From: Talinum fruticosum
Lineage: Eukaryota; Streptophyta; Magnoliopsida; Caryophyllales; Talinaceae
DNA length: 64,000 nucleotides
Direction of reading: 5' to 3'
Assembly: GCA_021018815.1 (NCBI GenBank)
Contig: JAITYX010000046.1
Span: 3,599,501-3,663,500, forward strand
The translations under genes and the position numbers were made by a program. Shown in pieces: positions 44,787 through 62,039 of this stretch. Positions within the stretch are counted from its first letter, which is position 1; each line of letters begins with the position of its first letter. The notes under the pieces are model-generated. The model saw nothing but the letters and a program-made list of their open reading frames with translations. It was not told the origin of the DNA and did no database searches.

Positions 44787-47234
44787 ATAGGTATCAGAAT
44801 TAAAATTGTTGTCATCATTTATTTTCAATTTATAATTGTATCCATTAGTGTAGATAATATTATTTCATATTATGAAATTTATTTGTACGATTAGCATTTA
44901 ATACACCATAGTAACCATAGTTTTTAAATAATTTATGAGCAATTATAAGCATTGACTAGTTTCTAAATAATTTATTAAATAATTATAACCATTGATTGCA
45001 ATTGTAAATATTATAGTAAAATCATATATCTTAGCAAAATTAAATTGGACCTAATTTGATATTGAGAATATTACTTGATATTTGGATATCAAGAATATTT
45101 GTATTAGTAATTTTATGTCAAAATATTATTTAAACGTCAAAAATAAACTTAAAATTGGTTTAATTGCATAAATTAATATTACATATTTTTCTTTTAAATT
45201 TTTCGATGGTTAATCTTTGGCATGATAATAATAATACAATAAACAATATGTTAGAAAGTATTTTGATAGTATCCATCAAAAAAATAAATTTATATACAAA
45301 ATGAAGTGTCACAAAATGAGGTATTACACAATATTTAATAGAATTAACCAATGTTGATGTTTCAATTGTCGATTTTCTAACAAAATCACTCAATTTCATG
45401 TATATCTATATATGATTGTTGAAATTTCTAGTAAACATCATTAATAATAAGATAGAGAAATCTAGTGGCGGATCTAGCAAATATATTTAAGAATGTCTTT
45501 TTTTAATATTGTTAAATTTTATACTTTATGAGTATCGCCTTTAACAATTTTATGAATTTTTTAAAATTTTTAAATATAAATTTTAATTTTTTTTTTTTTT
45601 GCTATGGATGTCCTGGGACACCCATAGCATGTGAATGTCACCATTTATTACAGAACTAATTGTATACACCACACTTAATGATAAATTGATCATATTATCA
45701 TATTATGTATCATTATCCATTTATTACAAAACTAGCCTACATTGCTTGTTGTTGCATTTGTTGTATACCCCATGCATGCATTAGTTTGCATTTAGTATAT
45801 ATTTTTTCAGTCAAAATCATTAGTCAGCTTTTATTGATTAGATTATGAGAATATTGATGGATTACACTATATTTTTCAAGTTAACATCAGAAAGTGAGTC
45901 TAGTTTGATATAATTATAGGTTTTTTTTTTTTTGGTTGCATAAGGATACGAATAAAGACTAATATATGTGAAATTCAAATTAGACATTCATAATAATATA
46001 GAAAACCTTTGCTGGCTGTTACTAACACACATACCACTGTATGGTGATATTTTTATAAAATTTTGGTTTAATAATTAATATTATATTATAAGGTGTATTA
46101 GGTAATTTTAGATTTGTGTAAAGTTTGATTCCCACTTATCCTACATAGTATCCTTGAACAAATTAAATTTGATAACATACAAAACCTGATAGTATATATT
46201 TTGATTAACTATAACATATTTAAATGTCTCTGAAACACTATAGAAGAAGTACACTATTTTCGTAGAAAACAATAAGCTATTGAAAATAATAAGCTATTCA
46301 CCTTTCTGCTGCAGAAAGTTGAGAATGTTTTCTTTTCTGATATCAAGTTAGCAACTTCAACAAAACAAAAAAGATATTCCAACATGCTTATATTCAAGTG
46401 GAGATTCAGAAACCTGCACATATTTTCAAATTAAAATTCTGTTCAGGGTTTGATTTAAAAATTTAGAACCACTTCAATTTATCCATAAAAAAATCAATTG
46501 AATATTCAAACTACATAAATTTTTCATGTAATCGATTCATTATAGGTCCATCTTCGTACTTTTTTTTTATACTCCCATCCATACTAACGTAATTAAAAGA
46601 AAAATCATAGTAACGTAGCCCTTAACATCTTTTATAAAAAAAAATTAAAAAAACTTGTCATCTTATTGGTGGCTCCTCACTTGTCACCTTGACCGACACC
46701 AGCAGAGGCTGACCGACATTGACCGGCGATGGGCAGCCCTTCGGCGCCCCAAGACTTCCACTGAGCCCCACCTCCCCAGAAGTTCCCAACTCTGTCTCTT
46801 TATTATTTCTACAAGGCATTAAGGGCTCGTATCATTTTTTTGTGGTGAATTAATGCCTTTGATTGAGGCTGGATTGATGTTTGACTCGTCTCAGACAATC
46901 GATTGTTCCTTGGTCATTTCACAGAATTGTAGAAAAAGTTAGTATAAGCCCAATTAGCACCTAGAAATATTAGTTTAAATTTTTAATAAAGATGATATCC
47001 TCATTCAATATTATAAGAGAGTTTCTCTCAACAAGAAACAAGAGGAGCCCATATGACATTCATTTGCTTCAAATTCAAATGGCATTTATGTGATATGTGC
47101 ATTATAACACCATCCTTGAGTTACCAATCCTCATTTTTAATTTGTAAGTTTTGTATCATTACACTAATGCTAGGCATTAAGCAATAGCTATTGGATGCTT
47201 AAATCTACCTATTATGTCATGCTCCCTGAACACA
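43108..47234. other. AT-rich intergenic stretch with element fragments
   Basis: No gene is recognisable. Visible pieces are a fragment at about 43615-43740 like the left end of the Harbinger-like element at 40012 (GTTTGGTAGA, AAAATAATTTTCAATTCA) and a Stowaway-like stub at 44613-44670 (TGTCACTTTAACAAA). Microsatellites cover 44690-44785. A 28-base inverted sequence, GCTATGGATGTCC...ACCCATAGC, lies at 45601-45628. A short GC-richer stretch without a frame spans 46690-46800. Short frames here do not exceed about 80 codons and carry no motif. Confidence 0.6.
44690..44785. repeat. (TTTA)n-(TTA)n microsatellite
   Basis: About 32 bases of TTTA units are followed by about 63 bases of TTA/ATT units. 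The tyrosine run predicted across it is an artefact. Confidence 0.95.
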
Positions 47235-47391
47235 TTTTATATATATTTATGTATTAAAGTTGAGTTGTAGCAATGTATAAGCGACACATATGATGTCATG
47301 CAAGATGTTATATATGATGTTAAATAGGTAGATTCAATGTAATTTTAATTTAATTTAATGTTGGGATTATTCACATTAACATTAAATATAA

Positions 47392-50157
47392 CTAGTCTGG
47401 ACTCGTGCTATGCACGGAATAATGTTATATAATGCATAACTTAAGAAATTATTAAATTACGGAGTAATATTGCACTTATGAGTTTCTTTTTCTCGATCAT
47501 TTGATTTTATTGAATGATTTCACTTTCAACAACATTCTTGTACATATTATCCTCTCATAGCGAAAACGTTTTCGTGACTCATCAAAGTTATCGGAACCCA
47601 ACACATAAAAATCATTAGAGCCCTACACACATTCATCTTACAATCATTCTAAATTTTAAAATAATAAATAAATAATCTAAAATAATAAATTAAAAAATAT
47701 TAAAAAATATCATCAAGGTTTTAAGATGATACTCGTGATTTGAATTATTAAGAAGCTAAGCCCCTTTAAGAATCAAACAATTTAAATAATCCTAACTTAT
47801 ACGAGTTATAGAAATAGTGTGACAATATGTTTGGGTATCAAAAGGTAAATATTAGTAGGAAAAGGAATAATATATGATTGGTAGATATTGAGTTATATAA
47901 CCAATAGATGACACTAAATATCATTATGTCACGAATTAATATTACAACACAAAGTACATCAAATCAATAAAAGAACATCAAACTATTAAAACTCATAACT
48001 CTCTACAAAGTTAATACTAATTTAACTTAATAAACGCCTAGATAAATATTTATATGCAACCAACCTACTAAAACATCATTGACTTAAATATTACACAAAC
48101 TCTTAAAAAGTATAGATATACCCATAATGAGATCTAATTTTTTAAAATTATAAGGTGAATATAATGATTTATCCATTCTTACCTACTTGTGCACACAAAG
48201 ATAGTTAAACATATAATGACTACTTATACTGAGATTAATAGTGAAAAATATTATATAATAGAAGTGATCCAAATATATTTAACAATAATAGGTAATTTGT
48301 ATCATAGTAAAGGGCATGATAGGTCAATTCGCGGTGTAGGTTAATAAAATCATCTATGTTTTGTACTTATATTGAAAATTAATCGCGATTTTAGTAGTGA
48401 ATCAATGGGGCAAAAATATTGATACAATTGATGTTTTATAAATAAATGTTTTACTCAATTAACAACCAATTTCTTCCGTCGAGACACAACTCTTCCTCTC
48501 AATTAATTAACACAATAAGAGTAACATGAAGTTGTATTTCAAGATGGCGGGGAGGTTTGATGGCAAATAGTCTTCTTTTAATAATTTAGAAAATTTACAA
48601 TATTAAAAGATATGATTTAAATATGTTTATCAATAATAAGTCACGAGATAGGCATGTTAGGAAGAAACTAAAATAAATTGTATTTGTAACAAAAAAAAAA
48701 AAATGATCCGTATGTTGTGCAAAAATTTTAAGACAAATGAATTTATTCGAAGTCATATGGGCTTAATAGAAGTTGGCATATTAAGTTTGCAATCCTTTAA
48801 ACATAACACAAATTAAAAACTTAAAGTCCACAGATTACGATCTGAATCAATATATTTCCTAACTTTTTATTCATTACGTTTTATTCCACAACATATTTGA
48901 ATCATAACTTTCTATCTTGTCAGGCATTTTTAATTATTAATATCATATATATATATATATAGTTGTTACATTTTTATTATATTAATTTATGATTTCTTAA
49001 GAATTTATTAAATCATTCTTACATAGGATGAATGTAATAACCAAATTACTTCCTCAGATAATTAAATATTTAAATATTATTTTCATAATGTGCTCTTATT
49101 GATTTTAATTTTAAAAAATCTTATAATAAATATATTTTGAACTAATACAATTTTATGGCACCAAGTCAAAAAACATCATCAACAATGAAAAATTAATAAT
49201 ATTAGACAAAATTATTATATTTCAGACCCAAAATAATATTGCATATCAATATACATAAAAATAAATGAGAGCTAATATACAAACCAAACCCTAAATAAAT
49301 AAATACATAAATATATATATTAATTTTATTTTATGTTTTAATATATTTTAATTTTCAAATTAATTTTCTCTTCGTTTTTGTTATTTTTTAGTTAGTTTGT
49401 TAGAAGTTAGAATAAAATTATTCTTCTTCGGTTAATTTTATTTTTATATTATTATAGGGTTTAGTTAGAGTCATATTAATCTATTAGTATTAAATTTAGT
49501 TTTTTTCATTTTGATTTTAGGTGTTTAGGATATATTCAGGTCCAAAAATAATTTTAATATTCTAGTAATTTAATTATTTATTTTCTCATTTACTTAGTGC
49601 AGTTTATTATTTGTTTTACTTTATGTTTAAGATTATATTTTTATTTTATTATTTTTAATTCTGTTTAATTTTTCTGGAAAACTATAAAAAAATATTTTTG
49701 GATTTTAGGTTACTTTTATATTTTTTCAGATTTTTGATTTAATTTGTTATATAATTTTATATATTTGTTATTTATTAATTTTCTACTTAGTTTTGTTTTT
49801 ATTTTCTGTTTTATATTTTTATGAATTAATTAGGATGATTAATTATTATTTAATTTTTATATTATGATTAGATAATTTTATAATATATAAATAATTTGAT
49901 AATTTTTTAAACTTATTTACTAATTGAGGTTCAAGCATGTTTTTAATTTAATAAATTTATAAATTTAGGTTTTTTTTTTATTTTAGATTTTAGGTCTGTT
50001 AGGTCCAGAAAATAGTTTAATATTTTGGTAATTTAATTATTTATTTTTTTATTTATTTAGTTCATTTTATTATTTGTTTAACTTTTTATTTAAGATTATG
50101 TTTTTATTTTATGATTTTTAATTTTGTTTAATTTTTCTGAAAAATTATATTATATTA

Positions 50158-50214
<57 letters not shown>

Positions 50215-50359
50215 GGAGTAAAAAAGAGTCCATATGTGAGTGGAAACCTAATTTTTTTCAATGATAAATTATTATTTTCTTATTGGATGAAACTCCTAAA
50301 CTCACTCACAGATCGCCATGTCATCTTTTTGAAAAGATTGCTATTATATATAGTATAGA
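47392..50359 (-). mobile_element. Non-autonomous Helitron, 2,968 bp, minus strand
   Basis: On the minus strand the element begins TCTATACTATATATAATAGC and ends with a hairpin CGTGC-ATA-GCACG, eight bases, then CTAG. It sits between plus-strand A (47391) and T (50360), the A/T insertion site of Helitrons, with no target duplication. The interior is AT-rich and contains no Rep/helicase motif. It carries related segments around 49500 and 49985 (AATAATTTAATATT and TTTAATTATTTATTTT blocks) that suggest an internal duplication of about 480 bases. Confidence 0.8.
50146..50214. repeat. (TTA)n microsatellite
   Basis: About 55 bases of ATT repeat follow a short ATATT run. It is located near the 5' end of the minus-strand Helitron. 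Confidence 0.9.
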
Positions 50360-50590
50360 TAAAAATTAAAAATAAAAAGTATATTAATCAAAATAGAAAA
50401 AATAAAGAGATATATCTATTTATTATTTATAATAAACTATATAATCTAATATATCAATTTATTATTTTTATTTGAAAAAATAACTATTTTTTAACTTATA
50501 ATTAATTTTTATTGTAATAAACTAATTAAAAATAATTAAATTATTAAAAATTTAATTAATGACTTTGCATAGCAAGGGGTATAACCCTAG

Positions 50591-51380
50591 AGGTTTGGAA
50601 ATGGAATTTGATATCTTTACGTATCAAGTTTCCATAACTTATGTTTGGTTAAATTTTTAAGGAATAAGATTTGATTTTTAGGGGTATCAAATCCCTCAAA
50701 TTCAAAGATTTTGATTCCTCCCATTTTTTAGATGTATCAAATCTCATTCCTCCAAACAATTAGATTTTCTTTTTCCCAAAAAAAAATTCATGAAATCCCA
50801 TTTTCTTCCATTTTTCATTAAATCCCAATTATTAATAAAATTTACTTATGTTTATTTTTATTTTATGATATGTCACTTAAATTTTTCAAATGTTACGTAA
50901 GTGATAAAGTTTATATAAAAAATGTCACTTTTGCACGTAGATGAAGGTTAACATGAATCTTATTTGCTAATTTTAATTGGAGCATGTTATGAAACTGTTT
51001 TCAAATAAAGCTTATACGAGTTCATTTGTTGTTATTTTAATTTTGTTGTCATATTTTTTTTGTTACAATGGTATATAATTTTGGTATGTAAATTTGATTA
51101 AAAAAAAAGAATTAATTAAAGATAATAAATACAATTTATTTTAAAAAATAAAGGTTTAAAAGAGGTTATTCACATTTACAAGGAAAAGCATAATTTTAGT
51201 TTAGAAAAATGTATTTAAAAGCAGTTTTGATTTTATTTCATAACTAAACCAAACAAGTAGAAATTAAATTCTGATTTCATTCCTGATATGAACCAAACAC
51301 TTGATTTCATGAATCAAGTCTCATTCCATTCTTCTTAGATTTTAAGTTTCATTTCATTCTATTTTGAACCAAACAGCCCC
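50591..51380. mobile_element. Probable Harbinger-like MITE, about 790 bp
   Basis: The right end, read inward on the minus strand, is GGGGCTGTTTGGTTC preceded by TTA, as in PIF/Harbinger elements. The left end AGGTTTGGAAATGGAATTTG is only loosely similar and directly follows the CTAG of a Helitron. TTTGGTT followed by GGAAT(A/G)A(A/G)ATT recurs inverted within both ends. No coding sequence is seen. Confidence 0.5.
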
Positions 51381-51937
51381 TAAAAAAATTATTTAAGTAC
51401 ATGTAATGATGGAACTCTAACCTTTTAATACTAGCTTAACCCCCATAACTTGTGAATAGTATGTAGAAATATACACAATAAGGTGTCCGACGTGTTTTTA
51501 CATTTAATAGGTGGATGCAAAACTTGTGAGACTTGATAAAAATTTTCCGTTTATTTCTGTTCACAATTTTGCTGACCCCCAAAAAGCAGTTCTCGATCTA
51601 TAAAATAAAAAAATAAATTATCAGGTACCCATCAACAGCCCTATACCATTTATATTTTCATTTTCTTTTCATGGAATCAATACTCAATTTCACAATACTA
51701 TGTTATCTAGATTGTGAAAGAATATTAAAAAAATACAAAATTTATAATAAAATTTGTATTATAAAACCAAATTGTCTAAAGTTTTATTAAAAATAAAAAA
51801 ATAAATGAAAACAGTATAGAAAAAAAAGTATAAATAAAGACAAAATTAATAATTTAATTATTAATATGTTATTAAAATAGATATTATAAATGAAAAAAGT
51901 TAATTAAAATAATATATATTGTGAAATGAAGAAGTAT
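51381..51937. other. AT-rich intergenic stretch
   Basis: No frame, terminus or long repeat is visible. AT-rich sequence with A-runs. Confidence 0.5.
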
Positions 51938-52208
51938 TCCCTCTATTTCAAAATACATGTCACTTTAACAAACGTTTTTCGTTTGACAATATTTATCACT
52001 TTATAATTCCAATGACTTATTAATAACTAGTTTACCAATTTTATCTTTATTAATTGTTTTATTTCTGTCCTTTTCTCATTCATTTTCTTTATTTCCAAAG
52101 AAATCTTAAAACAATTTGTTCTTTTAACATAAATTTTGCCATAAATTTAGTGTTTTTTAAGTACTCACTCATACTCTTAAAACGATAAGTATTTTAAAAC
52201 GAAATAAG
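51938..52208. mobile_element. Stowaway-like (Tc1/mariner) MITE, 271 bp
   Basis: TA dinucleotides flank it (51936-51937 and 52209-52210). The left end TTCCCTCTATTTCAAAATAC and the right end, read inward as CTTATTTCGTTTTAAAATAC, both continue as inverted TGTCACTTTAA/TATCGTTTTAA. The CTCCCTC(T/C)GTTTC-like start is the classic plant Stowaway terminus. A stub of the same type lies near 44613. Confidence 0.75.
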
Positions 52209-52815
52209 TATTGATTACCATCGTAAGCCAGCTGTAGAAGTAGTTAAGAAATAAATTGGAGGACAATGATCAGCATTAATTAAAATTTTGAATGAAAGAT
52301 TGATCGTTGATTCATTGAACAATATCTCTTGACCGAGAACTTTTCTTTTTGGTTTTTGCTTTTGCTGCAACGATATGATGAATTTTCTTTTAGTTACTGT
52401 CAGTTGTTATGCTTTCGACAACCAATAGCTTTTCTAGATTTCGCGAGATATTTTTAGGGCATCCAGTTCGTTTAAATTAAGTCGCCTTTTTATTTTATAT
52501 TTTTTTAAGGAGAATTAAATATTCTTTTATCTTTTGGCTCAAAACGAGAGGCCAAACTAACTTTTGTTATTAAAGAAAAAAGCGGATTTTATCTTGCGCA
52601 CCAATGTTTAATACTCTTTTGTATAATCTCCAATAAAATTTTAAAATGTATTAGGTGGGATCAACTCTATGAAAAAGTATGGGTTATGACATTTTTTAAG
52701 TTTGGACCGTTATAAAAGGTGTAAAGATCATTAAAGGGGTTTGTGTCTAACTGTTTTGACTAATATGCTCTGAAAGGTGACATGATTCATTCACTCATCT
52801 TTCACTATATTTGAA
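52209..52815. other. Intergenic stretch without recognisable features
   Basis: No coding frame with a domain and no repeat structure is seen. The last base, A at 52815, is the flank of the Helitron that follows. Confidence 0.5.
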
Positions 52816-57000
<4,185 letters not shown>

Positions 57001-57003
57001 TTA

Positions 57004-57416
57004 GGCCCTGTTCGGTAAAATGAGTCTGTTTGAGTAGTGGATAGTCTGTTTGTGTAGCCGATATCCGTTTAGGTAGCCGATAGTTGTTAGATTTTAGCCG
57101 TTAGCGGATAGCTGTTCAATTGAGTGGTTGAATAAATGTGTTCGGTAAATTTAGCGGTTGAGTTAGTCGATTATTCTAAATTAACGTAAAAGGATATAAA
57201 TAATTTGTCAAATATAAATGAATGAAGGGTTTTTTTGTCAAAAAATATGAAACGTTACTTTCAAATATGAAAAGCTAATATTCTTAGCTTTTCGAAACAC
57301 TACTTGAAACGCTAGTTAAAACACTACCTTACGTAACGCTAATATTTGGTTGATTAGTGTTTTGACTTGGTCAAAATGCTAAAAGTTACTTCAAACGCTC
57401 GTTGCCGAACAGGACC
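57004..57416. mobile_element. PIF/Harbinger-like (Tourist-type) MITE, 413 bp
   Basis: TTA duplications lie at 57001-57003 and 57417-57419. The termini are GGCCCTGTTCGGTAAAATGA and, read inward from the right, GGTCCTGTTCGGCAACGAGC. There is no coding sequence. Its left duplication begins at the T that flanks the Helitron at 57000. Confidence 0.85.
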
Positions 57417-57436
57417 TTAAAATCCTAAACCCCTAA

Positions 57437-57628
57437 GGGCATGTTTGGTTGGATGTAATTAAAGTGGTAATGGTGATTACATTATCATATTTGGTTACAA
57501 CTTTATAATGCAATTAAAATTGCATTATAATCACATTAACCTCTATTTATGCAATTACAATCACTTTGACATTTACTAAGCAATAATGATTACATTCATC
57601 TTTGTGATCAAATTTTAACACACTTCTA

Positions 57629-57675
<47 letters not shown>

Positions 57676-58433
57676 TCCATATCTTTTTCTCCCTCTCCTT
57701 GACAAGCAAAAATTCATCTATTTGAGAAGGAACTTGATTTTTTCTTCTATTATCTTAATATATGAAATGATCGTTTGGTCATTAAGAGAAAATTTTAACT
57801 TTAATATTTTGGATTCAAAATTTAACTATTTAATTAAAAAGACAAAATAAGCTTAAATTAAAATTTTTAGATCAAAATTTTTTACTTGTCAACATTTATC
57901 TTTAATTCAATAAATATTCATTATAAATAAAATAATTTCAGTTTGTATCTTTTATCAATGAAATATATTCAAAACTTAATTATATGATAAAAGAGATTTA
58001 AAAAATCTCAAATATAAATTTCGAGTTTAAAGTTTTGTGATTTGCATAATATTTATCTTCACTACGACAAACATTTATTGTCACTAGAATAATCCAGTTG
58101 ATCTTTTTGCCCTCAAAAAAATTTTAAATTAGGAAATATGATATAAAAGATTCGAAAAATCTCAAATATAAATAAAATTTGATTATTTAATAGAAAATAT
58201 TTTTAAAAGCTCAAATCTAAATATGTAACTTAAATTTTTATTTATCTCCACTATAATAATTTAATTACTATTTTTTGCCATTGAAATAATCCATTACCTT
58301 TATGATTACATTACACTTTTTATGTAATCAAACATGATGATGTAATTGTTATCCCATTACATTTCATACCTAATTACATTACAGATTTGATTAAATTACA
58401 CCCACATTTCATTACATCCAACCAAACGCCACA
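57437..58433. mobile_element. PIF/Harbinger-like MITE, 997 bp
   Basis: TAA duplications lie at 57434-57436 and 58434-58436. The terminal repeats GGGCATGTTTGGTTGGATGT and TGTGGCGTTTGGTTGGATGT continue inward with further similarity (AATTAAAGTGG/AATGAAATGTGG). No transposase is present. A (TC)n microsatellite of about 40 bases lies at 57632-57672. Confidence 0.85.
57632..57672. repeat. (TC)n microsatellite
   Basis: About 20 TC units inside the Harbinger-like MITE. Confidence 0.95.
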
Positions 58434-58451
58434 TAAGTTAAATATGAAGAG

Positions 58452-58572
58452 ATCTCTCTCTCTCTCTAACACACACACACACACACACACACATCTCTAG
58501 TTATCTGTCTCTATCTCGTCTTTGTTTCTATCTATCTCTCTCTCTCTCCCGCCTGGCTATCTATCTCTCTTG
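58452..58572. repeat. Cluster of TC, AC and TATC microsatellites
   Basis: TC repeats near 58453-58467 are followed by AC repeats near 58469-58492. Mixed TC/TATC repeats run to about 58570. Confidence 0.9.
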
Positions 58573-59599
58573 CTCCCTCTGTTTGAGTTATGTTGTTGTA
58601 GAACAAGTGCCTAAAACAAAAATCAAAGTTGCCTGAGCATAACATCTCGAAGTGCATCATCGAATTATAGTAATCAACTACATTTGAAGAATTAATATTG
58701 CAAGTTCCGTCCTCCGAGAAAAGTTGAGCTCGAAATTTCATTAAAGCGCTTCGTTAAAACCCTTGCCTTCGTCTTTGACCTTCAACCCATTGATGATCTC
58801 CACTTAATTTCCTTCAATATTGTCCTCCAATCGATATAAATTTCTTTATTTTTTCATCAACTCAGTGTGAAGAACAAACCCGAATTTAGAGAAAGAAGAC
58901 GAAGCAATGGAAGAGATAGAGAGAGATTTTGAGGTTCAATTTCTACAGTTGCAGAGCTATTTTGGAAAGAGAAATGGAAGCCTCCGGACGGAAGCCTCGA
59001 GATGAGAGTTTAACATTTCTCTTTTTCATTTTCATGGCATCCTTCATTAAGGGCATAATGGTTGTTCACCTTTTAACGACCCAAGCCTATAAAAATGTCA
59101 CGACTCATATATTCCCATAAAGTTGACTTTACCTAATGGATTTTGAGATTTTCTTGGATATTATACACGAAAGTATTAAAACAAAGGTGCATTAGATGGA
59201 ATTTCCCTAATCCATTTAGTTGTAAGGATCTATAATGTCTGTAAGGAGCTGTGTGAGCAAAGTTGTAAGGAATTGTAAGAAATTATAAGGAGTTGTAAGG
59301 AGCTGTAACAAGTTGTAATGAGTTATAAGAAGAGCTAAAACTAAATGAAACATGGTCTAAATCCTTTGAAGATAGAAGAAAATTTGGTGTGTATTTACAT
59401 TGAAAATATGGATTTCCACTCCAACGCCTGATATGTTCTTAGCTCTATTATTTTCTTTTAATATATTAAAATAAGGACAAATAGTCCATACTATAACAAC
59501 AATGACAATAAGCATAATAGCAACATAAGCAAAAGAACAAAGCCCAAAGACCAAAGCGATCTTGTCAGCGTCGGACCAATCTAGAGGTGGTAAATCAAT
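58573..59599. other. Non-coding stretch with a short tandem repeat
   Basis: No recognised gene. A run of GGAGTTGTAA-like units occurs at 59221-59335 (GTTGTAAGGA, GCTGTAA, ATTATAAGGA) with a period of about 10-13 bases. A 65-codon minus-strand frame (59357-59554) starts with a hydrophobic segment but has no supporting motif. The phrase TGGATTTCCACTCCAACG occurs at 59408 and again at 59680, a local duplication. Confidence 0.5.
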
Positions 59600-60372
59600 T
59601 GTCCGAGCCGGGTATGAGTTATATTAACTTTGAATTCAGACGTGTTTGGGTTGATGCCATTTCAGTTAATTTGGATTTCCACTCCAACGTCGGATCGTGT
59701 ACGAGAATCTGATCATTAATCATCCAAAACTAATAAAATGCAACAGAACTTAAAATTTGAACAAAAAGCACGAAAAAACAAAGATGAAAATCAAAAACAT
59801 GAAATTATCTTTATTAATCTAAAGTTGAATGAAATTCAGAATTACAATAATAAAAAAATAATCAAAAACTAAAGTTACTCTAAGGTAGGACGATATAAGA
59901 GAGACTCCAAAAGGCCTTTTTATAATCCATGAACACATAAACTAGGGTTCAAGAAAGAGAAAATGCATGTCGAGCATTTTTTACTTTTTTACTACTAGCA
60001 TGAGCAAGGCTGTTGAAAGTCAAGTTTTCACGTTTTCTTGATTGGACGGGTCGTGTTGGTAAGGAATGATCTTATTGCTGACATGGACGATATTTAGGCT
60101 CAATACGACCCGCGTTTATGGACACAAGTGATTGGTGTCAACTGCTACAGGTTCTAATTTGAGTTAGTGTGATGATCACAACCGTTTCAATGATATGTTG
60201 ATCATGTTTCTCTTTTTGGTAGCTAAACCTCAAGATTTTCATCCTTTGTAGCATCAAATTCCCTGTTCAAGAGAATCACACCAAACCCGAGTAAAATCCT
60301 CTAAAATAATTTCGATTACAAACAAAAGTCAAGTGTTTAAGGTACTAATGTGATCATTTTGGTGACCGAACA
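59600..60372 (-). mobile_element. Possible gypsy 3' LTR, minus strand
   Basis: On the minus strand a purine tract ATGGGGGTAT (60373-60382) follows AAGGACGAGCAAGACC. The LTR-like start TGTTCGGTCACC comes directly after the tract. An arrangement of an AAGGACGAGCAA string, a G-rich tract and an LTR start is what I would expect at the 3' end of some plant gypsy elements. The opposite end TGTCCGAG at 59600 is a rough inverse of the start. No target duplication can be tested because the element is incomplete. Confidence 0.4.
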
Positions 60373-61244
60373 ATACCCCCATAGCAGGTCTTGCTCGTCC
60401 TTGAGTAAATAAAAGAAAATAAAACCTAATTTTCCTAACTCACTTTCGTATGAATTATGGTTGCATTTAGCGTATGTAACAAGTCATTTAAACCCCTTGA
60501 TATCCCAAGTGGGTGGGTAAGTTCTCATGAAGGTTTATGGTATAACCACAAATTTTAAAAAAGAAAAGAAAGAGATGAGGGAAAAATAGGAAAAAAAAGG
60601 TTTTTACAAAATCGGATACAATAAGGGAGAACATATACACATCCCAATTAATCTTATCAACCTTGGAACTCAGCTATTCTAGTATATAGTTATAATAACC
60701 TCTTTCCGACGACATCTATACATCAATATGTTTCAACCTTTCATTCCATAAAAATAGTGGATCCAACCTAGTACGTGGTGTGCACATGTACTATCACTCT
60801 AGTACTTAAGCTTATGAAAACTAACTCAATCTACTTATTACTACCTTGCATAAACTTTATTAGGAAGTAAACATTTTCTAATAACAACTATTGTATCCAA
60901 GGGTGACACCCAGTACCGCATGCTTCAATGGATGTTTGTTATTTTAGACTCAAAATCTTTTTTAAATAAAAAGTAAGAACACCATGAAAATCTATTTATT
61001 TACAAGAGACAAAGCGGTGAACCAATCAATGACAACATGAAAACCAAGAACAATGCTGATTATAAGGTTACATACAAAACTTTACATATTCTTATGGTAG
61101 ACAAGGGTTTAGAAATGATAATAGGATGTCTTACTTAGAGATAAGTGTTATCATGTAAATTTTCTTATTTACAACCTAATAGATAAGTCACAAGCATTCA
61201 AAAATCAATCAAACATAGTTACATCACCCAAAATCACAAAAAGA
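60373..61244 (-). other. Presumed internal gypsy remnant, non-coding
   Basis: This stretch lies on the internal side of the presumed purine tract and contains no readable pol or env. AT-rich sequence, otherwise featureless. Confidence 0.35.
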
Positions 61245-61870
61245 AATGAAAATTCCTTTTAGATTTTTTTTAATCAATTTTTCTGGAAGTATAAAAAGAA
61301 AGGTGTTTCCGGAGAAATCTGAGTTGATGATGTGGATGATGATTCGAGAGAGGAAGGATTTACCGCTTCGGTTCCGAGGACGTGGCACAATCGATCCGAG
61401 TCCGAGTGGCGACCGCTTGAACCCGCAAAAGGCGAAGCCCCGGGTGGTGGATCCCGGGAACGCCCTCCGACGCTCAAGTTAGTAATGAACTAAGTTTGAA
61501 TGGATCGAGGGATCTTCCTCGATGTGCGTGGGGAATTCCTTGGGAGACGAGAATATTTCCAAAGATGGAAGTTCTCGGAATGAGTGTGTGCCGATGAACA
61601 CCGATGAACGTTATGAGAATTGAGAGCTTAGAAGCTTGAGTGATTATCTTCCAATGAGATGTCTTGTCAAAATGAACATAAAAGCATGCCTTGGGATGTG
61701 TGAAAGATGAGTATTTATAGGAGGTTTTAAAGGGGTAAAATGGTACTTTACCATGGTTTAGGGAAACCCTAGCCCTAGTGGGCTTTGGGGCTTTCACCTG
61801 GCCCGTTAAGGGTTATCTTGGGCCGATTCCTCCTTTATTCAACCGATTAGGCCCGGCCGGCCGGTGACGT
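61245..61870 (-). mobile_element. LTR-like segment with minus-strand TATA box
   Basis: Reading the minus strand, CCTCCTATAAATACTC (TATA near 61712-61719) precedes a leader-like stretch. GC-richer sequence around CTCCGACGCTCAAGTTAG (61466) and CGGTTCCGAGGACGTGGCA lies further downstream. This resembles promoter and R-U5 parts of plant LTRs. Neither edge is identified, so it could also be a promoter of another element. Confidence 0.3.
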
Positions 61871-62039
61871 GTCGGTTGAGCTGAACCGTCCGGAAATACC
61901 CGAATCATTTAGCCCCTCACGTTCGCCTGCATGCCTCCCGAGGTAGGTAGGTGGAATGTGGAGCAAACAACGATTGAGCATCGCCGACTATCCTTCGTCG
62001 CGAAGGCGTTCTACCAGCCTTCTCATTTACGATGCTTGG

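Larger units (their letters stand above)
47235..50590 (+). mobile_element. Short Helitron-like unit, plus strand, split by a second Helitron
   Basis: The 3' end at 50590 reads GCATAGCAAGGGGTATAACC then CTAG, preceded by the same sequence as the minus-strand unit ending at 42316. The left part (47235-47391: TATTAAAGTTGAGTTGTAG, then GCAAGATGTTATATATGATG) resembles the 5' part of that unit. The Helitron at 47392-50359 lies between. Without it the unit is about 390 bases. The base after CTAG is A, not the usual T, so the right junction is altered. Confidence 0.5.

Noticed and set aside
45601..45628. 28-base inverted repeat as a terminator
   Set aside because: A hairpin preceded by a T run would be a bacterial-style terminator only by chance here. 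It more likely marks the end of a small decayed DNA element, but no second end was found.
59357..59554. 65-codon minus-strand frame with a hydrophobic segment
   Set aside because: The segment is short, has no homologous motif, and comes from AT-rich non-coding DNA; a chance frame is more likely than a small membrane protein.
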